Assembly (NCBI RefSeq): GCF_017316305.2
Contig: NZ_CP147250.1
Span: forward strand, 620,001 to 684,000
DNA length: 64,000 bases
Source of the DNA: Enterococcus sp. DIV1094
GTDB taxonomy: Bacteria > Bacillota > Bacilli > Lactobacillales > Enterococcaceae
Direction of reading: 5' to 3'
The translations under genes were made by a program, and so were the position numbers. Below the pieces are notes generated by a model. It searched no databases. It saw nothing but the letters and a program-made list of their open reading frames with translations, and was not told the DNA's origin. Positions 54,376 through 62,824 of the stretch are shown here, in pieces (position 1 is the first letter of the stretch; every line of letters starts with the position of its first letter).

Positions 54376-55086
54376 TTGGTGATTCCTAAATATGAACAAA
54401 TTAAGCAAGAATTATTAGCTGAAATCAAAAACCATTTATTTGTTCCTGGAGATAAGTTCTACTCAGAAGCAGATATCAAGAAAAAATATTCTGTCAGCTC
54501 GATCACGGCCGTTAAAGCATTGAACGAACTAACAACAGCTGGCTATCTCTATCGTGTGCAAGGAAAAGGAACCTTTGTATCAAAATCAAAAGTCTCTCAA
54601 TCCGTCAAATTCTCTGATATCGAATTACACTCATTAGATAAAGAAAAGGTGAATGTCGTTTCAATCGAAGAAGCGCAGGAACCTGAAATCTTAGAGGAAC
54701 TAGGATTACCTAAAAACGGTTCTTATTATCGCATCAAACGAGTACGGTATTTTGATGATATCCCTTTCCTTGTGCATATCACTCATCTGCCAAAACGTTT
54801 GGTCAAGGAACCTATCAATAAAGACTTAGCCCATTACTCAAGCATTTATGAAAGGGTGAGAAAAGATTTCGGCATCGATCTCTTCTCACTTTCTTCTGTC
54901 GAAACAAATGAGATCGTCTTTCCTGATGATCCTGAGTTATTGAATCTATTGAAATTAAGCTTTCGCGAACCAGTCGTCAAACAAGTCAAGCATTCTTACC
55001 TTGCTGACCGCAGCGTAGCCGAATATATCATTAGCTACAAACACTGGAAATATTTCAAAACAAAAATCGAAGTAGAAGCAGAATAA
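54376..55086 (+). CDS. GntR/HutC-family regulator with UTRA domain
   Basis: 236 residues: winged helix 1-70 (KYEQIKQELLAEIKNHLFVPGDKFYSEADIKKKYSVSSITAVKALNEL split across the usual helices), UTRA ligand domain about 88-230 (GSYYRIKRVRYFDDIPFLVHITHLPKRLV). Start codon is TTG 54376 or GTG 54379, after AAAAGGAGG. Likely represses the divergent PTS and the downstream hydrolase genes through TAACATGTTA sites, released by a disaccharide-phosphate. Confidence 0.87.
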   Translation: MVIPKYEQIKQELLAEIKNHLFVPGDKFYSEADIKKKYSVSSITAVKALNELTTAGYLYRVQGKGTFVSKSKVSQSVKFSDIELHSLDKEKVNVVSIEEAQEPEILEELGLPKNGSYYRIKRVRYFDDIPFLVHITHLPKRLVKEPINKDLAHYSSIYERVRKDFGIDLFSLSSVETNEIVFPDDPELLNLLKLSFREPVVKQVKHSYLADRSVAEYIISYKHWKYFKTKIEVEAE

Positions 55087-55164
55087 TCAAGGCTAAGCCT
55101 TGGTCCTCTTGTTTCCTCTCGACTTAAATAGACGATGGACTATCACTGTTTTTTTAACAACACT

Positions 55165-55213
55165 AGAAGGAATCAACGAAATCGTTCTCAGAGCTTTTTC
55201 GTCGATTCCTTCT
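55165..55213 (+). terminator. Terminator of GntR gene
   Basis: AGAAGGAATC..ACGAAA / TTTCGT.GATTCCTTCT hairpin. Confidence 0.78.
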
Positions 55214-55338
55214 TACTATTTTTATACTATAAAATTCATCTCTTTTAAAAATTATTAGTTATTTATATGGTAAGTTTTATGTTTTTTTCATTTTGCCATT
55301 CGCTTTTTCTGATTATTTAGGTTATACTAGTTTAAAGT

Positions 55339-55348
55339 TAATATGTTA
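55339..55348. promoter_or_regulatory. GntR operator-like palindrome before GH88 gene
   Basis: TAATATGTTA, extended as GTTAATATGTTAAC, 20 bp before the GH88 start, one change from the sites at 54196-54334. Confidence 0.68.
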
Positions 55349-55367
55349 ACAAATTAAGAGGAGTGGT

Positions 55368-56534
55368 ATGATGGGACTACAACAAACAAAAGATTCCCTT
55401 ATTTCCCTAAGTAAGTCTATCGACGACACCTGGCTATCGAATCAAATCGATTGGTGTTGCCAAAAAATCGAACATAATATGACTCGCTACGGACTCGATT
55501 TCCCGTCGGCTTGTGCAACAAATGGTATCTATCGGATCAAACCTAACGATGACTGGACGAATGGCTTTTGGACAGGCATGCTGTGGTTAGCTTATGAATG
55601 GACGGGCAAGGAAAAATTCCTTGTGCGTGCAATGGAAAACATCCATAGTTTTAAAGATCGTTTAACGACACATCACGTATTAGATCATCACGATATCGGA
55701 TTCTTATATAGTTTATCTGCTGGCGCAGGGTACCGTTTAACCGACAGCTTATTATGCAAGGAAGAACTACTGCAAGCCGCAGACGTGTTACTGGCACGAT
55801 TTCAAGAAAAAGGGCAGTTCATTCAAGCTTGGGGTGCCTACGGTGATCCAAAAGAATATCGTTTGATCATTGATTCATTGATCAACTTGCCTTTATTATT
55901 CCAAGCTTCTGAAATCTCAGGGAACGATCTTTATCGAGAAACAGCTAAGAAACATTACGAAACAGTATTGCGCACAGTGGTCAGAGAAAACGCAACAACT
56001 TTCCACACGTATTATTTTGACTCCTTAACTGGCAAGCCTACTCACGGTGCTACACATCAAGGAAATAGCGATAACTCGATTTGGGCGCGTGGACAAAGCT
56101 GGGCTGTACTTGGTATTCCTTTAAATGAAAGTTACTTGAAATCTTCGGCTCTTCCTGCGAACTACGAAGCAATCGTCGATGTCTTTTTAACTCATTTGCC
56201 AAATGATCTTGTTCCTTATTGGGATTTTGATTTCAATGACGAGCAGCCTTCTGACAAAGACAGTTCCGCTTTAGCGATCACCGCCTGTGGATTATTGGAA
56301 GCCGCAAAAATGGAAGCGTATCCTCACGCGGAAGCACTAGCCAAAGGCATGGTCTATCAATTAGGCGAACACTACACCTCACAGTCAGAACCTGATAATG
56401 AAGGCTTATTACTACATGGCGTCTATGCACATGCAGAAGGAAAAGGAATCGATGAACCAAATCTTTGGGGCGACTATTTCTATTTAGAAGCCTTGATGCG
56501 TTTAGCAAAACCTTCGTGGAAAAAATATTGGTAA
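55368..56534 (+). CDS. Unsaturated glucuronyl hydrolase (GH88)
   Basis: 388 residues, cytosolic. Splits delta-4,5-unsaturated uronic acid from the disaccharides made by the PL8 lyase. Alpha/alpha-barrel pattern with TNGFWTGMLWLAYEWTG, catalytic-region DHHDIGFLYSLSAGAGYRL, HQGNSDNSIWARGQSWAV and DKDSSALAITACGLLE. AAGAGGAG precedes the tandem ATGs at 55368/55371. It is followed 12 bp later by the GH35 gene. Confidence 0.93.
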   Translation: MMGLQQTKDSLISLSKSIDDTWLSNQIDWCCQKIEHNMTRYGLDFPSACATNGIYRIKPNDDWTNGFWTGMLWLAYEWTGKEKFLVRAMENIHSFKDRLTTHHVLDHHDIGFLYSLSAGAGYRLTDSLLCKEELLQAADVLLARFQEKGQFIQAWGAYGDPKEYRLIIDSLINLPLLFQASEISGNDLYRETAKKHYETVLRTVVRENATTFHTYYFDSLTGKPTHGATHQGNSDNSIWARGQSWAVLGIPLNESYLKSSALPANYEAIVDVFLTHLPNDLVPYWDFDFNDEQPSDKDSSALAITACGLLEAAKMEAYPHAEALAKGMVYQLGEHYTSQSEPDNEGLLLHGVYAHAEGKGIDEPNLWGDYFYLEALMRLAKPSWKKYW

Positions 56535-56546
56535 GGAGAACCCAAC

Positions 56547-58337
56547 ATGCAAACTTTTGAAATAAAAGAAGACTTTCTTTTAGATGGTCAGCCAATCAAA
56601 TTGATCAGTGGCGCGATTCACTATTTCCGTCTTCCCCGCTCACAATGGGAAGATAGCTTGTATAACTTGAAAGCTTTAGGAGCAAACACCGTCGAAACCT
56701 ACGTTCCTTGGAATATCCATGAGCCAAAAGAAGGGCAATTCGACTTCGAAGGAATGAACGATTTTACTGTTTTTGTTGAACTAGCTCAACAACTCGGCTT
56801 GATGGTCATTTTACGCCCTTCTGTATATATTTGTGCAGAATGGGAATTTGGCGGTCTACCCGCTTGGTTATTAAAGGAACCAGGAATCCGTTTACGTTCG
56901 ACTGATGAACGATTCATGGCAAAAGTCAAAAATTACTATGATGTGTTACTACCGAAGATCGTTCCTCTACAAATCACACACGGTGGCCCTGTCATCATGT
57001 TCCAAATCGAAAATGAATATGGTTCGTACGGAATGGAAAAAGCGTATCTTCGTGAAACGAAAAAACTACTGGAAAATGCAGGGATCACTGTTCCGCTATT
57101 TACTTCCGATGGCGCTTGGAACGAAGTATTGGACGCTGGAACTTTGATTGAAGATGATGTGTTCGTCACTGGTAATTTTGGTAGTCATTCAAAGGAGAAC
57201 AGTGCGGTATTACAAGCATTTTTTGATAAACATGGAAAAAAATGGCCATTGATGTGTATGGAATATTGGGATGGTTGGTTCAACCGTTGGGGTGAGCCGA
57301 TCATCAAGCGAGAAGCGCAAGATCTAGCCAATGAAGTCAAAGATATGTTGGAAGTTGGCTCTTTGAATCTCTATATGTTCCATGGAGGAACCAATTTTGG
57401 GTTTAACAATGGTTGTTCCGCTCGTGGAAATACCGATTTGCCACAATTGACTAGCTACGACTACGATGCGTTACTCACTGAAGCTGGTGAGCCTACAGAA
57501 AAATATTATGCTGTCCAAAAAGCAATCAAAGAAGTTTGCCCAGACGTTTGGCAGGCAGAGCCACGAAAAAAAAGATTAGATTCTCTTGGAAGTTATCCAG
57601 TGGATGCAAGTGTTTCATTATTCAAAACAAAAGAACAACTAACAAAACCTGTACCTGCTGCCTATCCTTTAACGATGGAGCAAGTCAGTAATGGGTATGG
57701 CTACGTCTTATATTCCTTAGCACTGAAAAACTATCACCATGAAAATAAAGTTCGGATCATTGAGGCAAGTGATCGAGTTTCTGTTTATGTGGACGAAACC
57801 TATCAATTGACGCAAGACCAAACAACGATTGGTGAAGAGTTCATGATCCAAGGAAAGACAGAAAACCAAGAAATTCAATTAGATGTCTTAGTAGAAAATC
57901 ATGGAAGAGTCAATTATGGCTCAAAATTGAATAATCCGACCCAAACCAAAGGGATCCGTGGTGGAATCATGCAAGATATCCATTTCCATCAAGGGTATCT
58001 TCACTATCCTTTACCACTAACAGCCGACCAACTTCAGTTGATCGACTATCAAGCTGGTAAAAATCCGGCTCATCCTTCGTTTTACCAAGTATCATTTGAC
58101 GTAAAAGAGCCTGTGGATACGTATATTGATTGTTCCGCCTATGGCAAAGGGGTAGTTTTTGTTAACGGAATCAACCTTGGTCGCTATTGGAACCGCGGAC
58201 CGATCTATTCGCTTTATTGTCCAAAAGATTTTCTTAATCAAGGAAAAAATGAAGTAGTGATTTTCGAAACAGAAGGCGTTGAGATCCATTCATTGGATTT
58301 TCTGGCAGAACCGAAAGTTGAACAAAGTGATAAATAA
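56547..58337 (+). CDS. Beta-galactosidase, GH35
   Basis: 596 residues, cytosolic (no signal peptide). GH35 barrel with GAIHYFRLPRSQWEDSL, acid/base in FQIENEYGSYGMEKAYL, nucleophile in CMEYWDGWFNRWGEP and FHGGTNFGF; C-terminal beta-sandwiches with GVVFVNGINLGRYWNRGP. Probably cuts beta-linked galactose or a GalNAc-containing product from imported oligosaccharides (keratan-, chondroitin- or glycan-derived). Position after GH88 suggests host-glycan use. Confidence 0.92.
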   Translation: MQTFEIKEDFLLDGQPIKLISGAIHYFRLPRSQWEDSLYNLKALGANTVETYVPWNIHEPKEGQFDFEGMNDFTVFVELAQQLGLMVILRPSVYICAEWEFGGLPAWLLKEPGIRLRSTDERFMAKVKNYYDVLLPKIVPLQITHGGPVIMFQIENEYGSYGMEKAYLRETKKLLENAGITVPLFTSDGAWNEVLDAGTLIEDDVFVTGNFGSHSKENSAVLQAFFDKHGKKWPLMCMEYWDGWFNRWGEPIIKREAQDLANEVKDMLEVGSLNLYMFHGGTNFGFNNGCSARGNTDLPQLTSYDYDALLTEAGEPTEKYYAVQKAIKEVCPDVWQAEPRKKRLDSLGSYPVDASVSLFKTKEQLTKPVPAAYPLTMEQVSNGYGYVLYSLALKNYHHENKVRIIEASDRVSVYVDETYQLTQDQTTIGEEFMIQGKTENQEIQLDVLVENHGRVNYGSKLNNPTQTKGIRGGIMQDIHFHQGYLHYPLPLTADQLQLIDYQAGKNPAHPSFYQVSFDVKEPVDTYIDCSAYGKGVVFVNGINLGRYWNRGPIYSLYCPKDFLNQGKNEVVIFETEGVEIHSLDFLAEPKVEQSDK

Positions 58338-58347
58338 AGAAAAGCAA

Positions 58348-58400
58348 AAAAGACGAGGATCATCATCCTAACCATTGGATGATGATCCTCGTCTTTTTTT
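58348..58400. terminator. Strong bidirectional terminator
   Basis: AAAGACGAGGATCATCATCC / GGATGATGATCCTCGTCTTT, 20-bp perfect stem between convergent genes. Confidence 0.95.
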
Positions 58401-58408
58401 ACTATCAG

Positions 58409-59545
58409 TTACTCATGTTCTAATTCAATTTTCTTCGGTTGCTCTTCATCTGGCACTTGTTCGAATTTGCGTAATAAGTAAATCTTACGGATATTCAATA
58501 CTAGCGTTTTGATTACCGCATACACAGGGATACAGATCAACATTCCCATGATTCCAGCAACACTTCCAGCACCGATCAATACCAAGATGATCGTGAGCGG
58601 ATGGATGTTCATCGTTTTTCCAAATAGTAACGGTTTGATCACATTCCCATCCAATTGTTGGATCACGAGAATAGAAAGTGCCATATAAAGTGCTTGGAAT
58701 GGTGAAACAAACAAGCCGACAATAATGGCTGGTACTGCGCCGATAAAAGGGCCAACATACGGGATGATGTTCGTGATCCCGCAAATAACTGCCAACAGCA
58801 AACTATACGGCTGCTTAAAGATCGTCATCGCAATAAAACTCATGACACCAATGATCACCGCATCAACGATCGTACTGCTGATATAAGCAGACAAAGTCTC
58901 ATTCAACTCTCTCACCGTTTGTCGCAACTCTCCTCGTATTGCTTGTGGAAAGAACGGGGATAACGCATCAATGAATTTATGTCCATCTTTGAACATAAAT
59001 AACAAAATAAACGGTACGGTAAACAACAAAATGAAAAATTGCATCATAAAGGAAAAGATTCTTGAAACACTACCTGTCAGACTAACTAACAGAATATTGA
59101 ACAAGTTACTTAACGATAAATTTGCAGAAGCAAATTGCTCTTCCAGATTCAATGAGCGAAATTCTTCTCGTTGCATGATATCAGTCAACCAACGACTGGT
59201 TTCATCAGCATATGCAGGGATGCTCCTAGTCAATTGCACCGCTTGATCTGCCAACTGTGGTAAGACGTTCATGATTGTCAAAAAGACGACCACTAATAAA
59301 ACGATCAACGTCAGGATATAGCCCAACACTCGAGGAACTCGATGTTTTTCTAAAAACAAGACAACTGGATTAAACATGTAATAAAAAAATCCAGCAATAA
59401 TCAATGGCATGATGATTGCAGATGCCATTCTTAGGATAGGGTGAAACACATTTGGCATACGTAAAATAAAGAAAACGCCAATAATCGTTAAGACTAATTC
59501 CACTGTCCAAAACAATAATTTTGACTCTTTGAACCTTGAATACAT
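58409..59545 (-). CDS. AI-2E family transporter
   Basis: 378-residue membrane protein with about eight helices (LLFWTVELVLTIIGVFFILRM, LLAVICGITNIIPYVGPFIGAVPAIIVGLF, SIVAGIMGMLICIPVYAVIKTLV-type end). Members export autoinducer-2 or act as Na/H antiporters; the actual substrate cannot be read from sequence. It is monocistronic. Confidence 0.9.
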   Translation of the reverse strand: MYSRFKESKLLFWTVELVLTIIGVFFILRMPNVFHPILRMASAIIMPLIIAGFFYYMFNPVVLFLEKHRVPRVLGYILTLIVLLVVVFLTIMNVLPQLADQAVQLTRSIPAYADETSRWLTDIMQREEFRSLNLEEQFASANLSLSNLFNILLVSLTGSVSRIFSFMMQFFILLFTVPFILLFMFKDGHKFIDALSPFFPQAIRGELRQTVRELNETLSAYISSTIVDAVIIGVMSFIAMTIFKQPYSLLLAVICGITNIIPYVGPFIGAVPAIIVGLFVSPFQALYMALSILVIQQLDGNVIKPLLFGKTMNIHPLTIILVLIGAGSVAGIMGMLICIPVYAVIKTLVLNIRKIYLLRKFEQVPDEEQPKKIELEHE

Positions 59546-59652
59546 AGATATCCTCCAAATTTCATTCTTACAGATACTTCTATTTTATCATTTATCCATC
59601 GATAAAGCGCTATTTTTCCATTAATTTCTTGTTATTTAAAAAAAGTGATTAC

Positions 59653-60366
59653 TCACTTTGTCAGACTAACCAGATGTAATTTGGTGATATTTTTATAGGT
59701 GGATAACTCCTCGATCACTTCTGCATAAGTCAAGCCTTTTGGTAAATCGATCGTATAAACATTTTTATAAATACGGTAATCATCAATAAATTTCACATCA
59801 AAATTGACATCCTCGATCGTGATGTTTCTTTTCTCAAAGTATTCATTCAAAAAATCCTTTGTTTCTTTTCGATGAATAAATTGGATGACTAATTTTTTTG
59901 TTGTTGGTACGTGGATGATTCGTTTCACCACAGTCAACGCAAAGACGATGCCCACAAAACTAATGAGTGCGATCGCATAAAAGCCCATGCCAATCGCGAT
60001 CCCCAAGCCTGCAATTGCCCAAAGAGACGCTGCGGTCGTTAAGCCGGTCACTGATTGTTTCGTGACAATGATCGTACCTGCTCCTAAAAAACCGACGCCA
60101 CTAACAACTTGTGCGATCAGACGTGCTTCATCTGAACGGAGGGTCCCTACTAATTCAGGATACTCTAACGCATTTCTCAACGCACCACTGGCAATTTCAA
60201 CTTGGATCAACGCAATGATACAAGCACCCATACAAACTAAAATATGTGTACGCATCCCTGCTGGTCGATTTTTATATTGTCGTTCAAAACCAATTGCTCC
60301 GCCAAACAGCAATGCAATACTTAATCGTATAATAATTTCTGGTATCGATAAAACCATATCTTCCAT
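59653..60366 (-). CDS. MgtC/SapB family protein
   Basis: 237 residues. N-terminal membrane part (IRLSIALLFGGAIGFERQYKNRPAGMRTHILVCMGACIIALI, VVSGVGFLGAGTIIV) typical of MgtC/SapB, with an ACT-like cytosolic tail about 155-237. Linked elsewhere to magnesium stress, acid survival and F-ATPase modulation. No Mg riboswitch seen upstream. Confidence 0.92.
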   Translation of the reverse strand: MEDMVLSIPEIIIRLSIALLFGGAIGFERQYKNRPAGMRTHILVCMGACIIALIQVEIASGALRNALEYPELVGTLRSDEARLIAQVVSGVGFLGAGTIIVTKQSVTGLTTAASLWAIAGLGIAIGMGFYAIALISFVGIVFALTVVKRIIHVPTTKKLVIQFIHRKETKDFLNEYFEKRNITIEDVNFDVKFIDDYRIYKNVYTIDLPKGLTYAEVIEELSTYKNITKLHLVSLTK

Positions 60367-60447
60367 AACTATCCCCTCCCCTTATCAAATATAGCACGAG
60401 TAAAAAAAACAAACAAAATATAACTATTTGTTTATTGATCAAATAAA

Positions 60448-60506
60448 AAAACAGCCACTGTGGCGAATCATCTGATTTGTATCAAATGATTCCCAGTGAC
60501 TGCTGT
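60448..60506 (-). terminator. nagB terminator
   Basis: ACAGCCACTG.GG.GAATCAT / ATGATTC.CAGTGACTG.TGT stem with T-rich 3' side. Confidence 0.85.
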
Positions 60507-60512
60507 CTTTTT

Positions 60513-61214
60513 TTATAATTTGCTTGCTGCTTCTTCGTCAATAATGACTACAACATCTGCATGATTTTGCAAAGCACTTGCCGGCATCTCTGTTGTAACC
60601 GGACCGTTGATCATGCCTTTGATCGCTTCTGCTTTATTTTCTCCATACGCCATCAAGACGATTTTTTTGCTGTTTAAAATTGAACCAATCCCCATAGAAA
60701 CGGCTTTTGTTGGTACATCTTCTACTTTGTCAAAGAATCGTTTGTTTGCATTGATCGTTGATTCTGTTAAATCGACAACGCTTGTTTTTCCATCAAATGG
60801 CGCGCCAGGTTCATTAAACCCGATGTGGCCGTTTTGACCGATTCCTAAGATTTGGATATCGATTGGATGTTCTTCAATGATTCGATCGTATGATTGGCAA
60901 GCCTCAACTAAATCAGCTGCTTTTCCATCAGGTACAAACGTTTCTTTGAATGGCTTTTTGTCGAATAATTCAACATTCATAAAATGACGGTAGCTTTGAT
61001 CATCTGATCCGCCTAATCCTACATATTCATCCAAGTTAACAGAAGTCATGTTACTGAAATCCATGTCGCTTGAAGTCATTTCTTTATATAAAGTGATTGG
61101 CGTGCTTCCTGTTGCTAAACCTAGAACTTTCGCACCATTTTCCATTCCATTTTTAATTATCTCAAAAGCTTTTTTTCCGCCTTCTTCAGCATTTTTCACA
61201 CGAATGATTTCCAT
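60513..61214 (-). CDS. nagB: Glucosamine-6-phosphate deaminase
   Basis: Converts glucosamine-6-phosphate to fructose-6-phosphate and ammonia, feeding amino sugars into glycolysis. 233 residues, short monomer-type lacking the allosteric C-terminus. [17 protein letters not shown], catalytic Asp in [27 protein letters not shown] 61214 with AAAAGGAG upstream; an in-frame start 11 codons earlier is less likely. It fits with use of glycosaminoglycan hexosamines. Confidence 0.96.
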   Translation of the reverse strand: MEIIRVKNAEEGGKKAFEIIKNGMENGAKVLGLATGSTPITLYKEMTSSDMDFSNMTSVNLDEYVGLGGSDDQSYRHFMNVELFDKKPFKETFVPDGKAADLVEACQSYDRIIEEHPIDIQILGIGQNGHIGFNEPGAPFDGKTSVVDLTESTINANKRFFDKVEDVPTKAVSMGIGSILNSKKIVLMAYGENKAEAIKGMINGPVTTEMPASALQNHADVVVIIDEEAASKL

Positions 61215-61407
61215 AACGATTACTCCTTTTATTTTGGTATAGCCCAATTATAGCATCTTTATTTCAAAATGACAATATCTGTATAGACCAAATAGAGAAA
61301 AAATATTTATTACACGAGTAATTAGCATTATTTCCCTTACTATAATAATTACCTGATAATTTGAAAATTAATAGTAGATAAACAAAACTGATCACATAAT
61401 CTTCTAG

Positions 61408-62640
61408 TTAAGAGAATGACTCTAGCTGGTCTTGAAATTCTGTTGAAAGAATATGGATCGATGGTTTCTTTTTTATCTGTACAACTAGTTTTTTTTCGAT
61501 TAAATTTTGACTGATTTGTTTTAGTTTAGGATAAGATATGTTAAGGTGCTTTCTTAATTCTATATCCGTAATATATTCATTTACCTCATTATATAAATGA
61601 CCTTGAATCAGTACAAATAGTACTTCAACCGTATCTTTGTCTTTCAAATCTAATTTATTAAGGACATTAACTGCACTATCTAATTTAGCTTTTGCTGTCT
61701 GTAACTCTTCGATTACTTTTGTTTGTCCATTAATAATCAATTGATACATATTTTGGACAAACAAAGTCAAATCCGCTTTATTTCTCGGATTTGAAACTTC
61801 TGCAAATAACTTTCCATAAGTTTTTTTGTCATGTGTGATCGCATTTGAAATTGTGATTCCTGTTAAAAAATCTAATTTTCTAGAAAGATAATTTGAAATT
61901 AAAAATCTTCCCATCCGACCATTACCATCGTAGAAAGGATGAATATACTCAAAATAGTAATGTGTAATCACGCATTTTAATAAAAAAGGAATATCTTTCC
62001 TGTTCATAAATAAAACGAGATTATTTAAATCTCTTATTATTGTTTCCTCATTAGGATTACCTTGATGAACTCGTTTATCCTCAGATCCTATATAGACTAC
62101 TTCCTTTCTGAATAACTGACCATCTGGTTGATCCTCTTCTGGAATATCTTTACTAAATAATTCATCGTATATATTTCTTATTTTCACAATATCATGAATT
62201 TCTTCATACTCAGATTCACCCAAGTTCATGTACATATTTACTATTCCTTTAAATCTAACTATTTCATCACTATTTCTTTTCCTAATTGCTGTTCCGATTT
62301 CTTTTCTTGTACTTCGCACACCTTCAATATCATTTGTTGACTTTATTTCATCAATAATTTGAGAATTAAAAATATTTCTCTGGATAATTGGGGGAAGCAT
62401 ACTAATATATCTTTCAATTTCTGATGAATTTTTTTGAATTTTTTCTTTCAGGTTTTCATGTTCTAATAATGGTATGTAAAACAACTCATAACTTTCTGTT
62501 GTAATCCGCTGCTGCCGATCAAAAGGATGGATATTAAGTCCAGTCTTAAAAGTGGAAAAAAAGTTAAACCTAAGCTGATATTCTTCCTCAAACTTATTTC
62601 TATTTTCATAAAAAGTAATTTTTAATGGTTTATAGCTCAT
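61408..62640 (-). CDS. Fic family protein with N-terminal inhibitory motif
   Basis: 410 residues. Fic core motif HPFYDGNGRMGR near 236 (catalytic His, ATP-binding loop) predicts AMP transfer to Ser/Thr/Tyr hydroxyls. Self-inhibition motif STNDIEG near 106 fits the (S/T)xxxE(G/N) helix found N-terminal in class II Fic proteins. The C-terminal part (about 340-400) resembles a winged helix (ITDIELRKHLNISYPKLKQISQNLIEKKLV), so it may bind DNA. ATG 62640 preferred to GTG 62649. The gene is AT-rich and lacks a partner, suggesting acquisition. Confidence 0.88.
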   Translation of the reverse strand: MSYKPLKITFYENRNKFEEEYQLRFNFFSTFKTGLNIHPFDRQQRITTESYELFYIPLLEHENLKEKIQKNSSEIERYISMLPPIIQRNIFNSQIIDEIKSTNDIEGVRSTRKEIGTAIRKRNSDEIVRFKGIVNMYMNLGESEYEEIHDIVKIRNIYDELFSKDIPEEDQPDGQLFRKEVVYIGSEDKRVHQGNPNEETIIRDLNNLVLFMNRKDIPFLLKCVITHYYFEYIHPFYDGNGRMGRFLISNYLSRKLDFLTGITISNAITHDKKTYGKLFAEVSNPRNKADLTLFVQNMYQLIINGQTKVIEELQTAKAKLDSAVNVLNKLDLKDKDTVEVLFVLIQGHLYNEVNEYITDIELRKHLNISYPKLKQISQNLIEKKLVVQIKKKPSIHILSTEFQDQLESFS

Positions 62641-62749
62641 TTTTATCACTTCTCCCTCAATCTATTTTAATAAAAATAGCATTTATTAAAATAGATTGCA
62701 ATATTGGTTTAGTAATCTACATATAAATTCATAATTATGCTAAAAAAAA

Positions 62750-62792
62750 ATACCAACTAAACAAAGGGTTGGTCCTCTACTTTAGTTGGTAT
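62750..62792. terminator. Terminator of MFS gene
   Basis: ATACCAACTAAA / TTTAGTTGGTAT stem with A9 on one side. Confidence 0.82.
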
Positions 62793-62824
62793 TCTAGATT
62801 TATTATACCGATCTTATTCTATCT

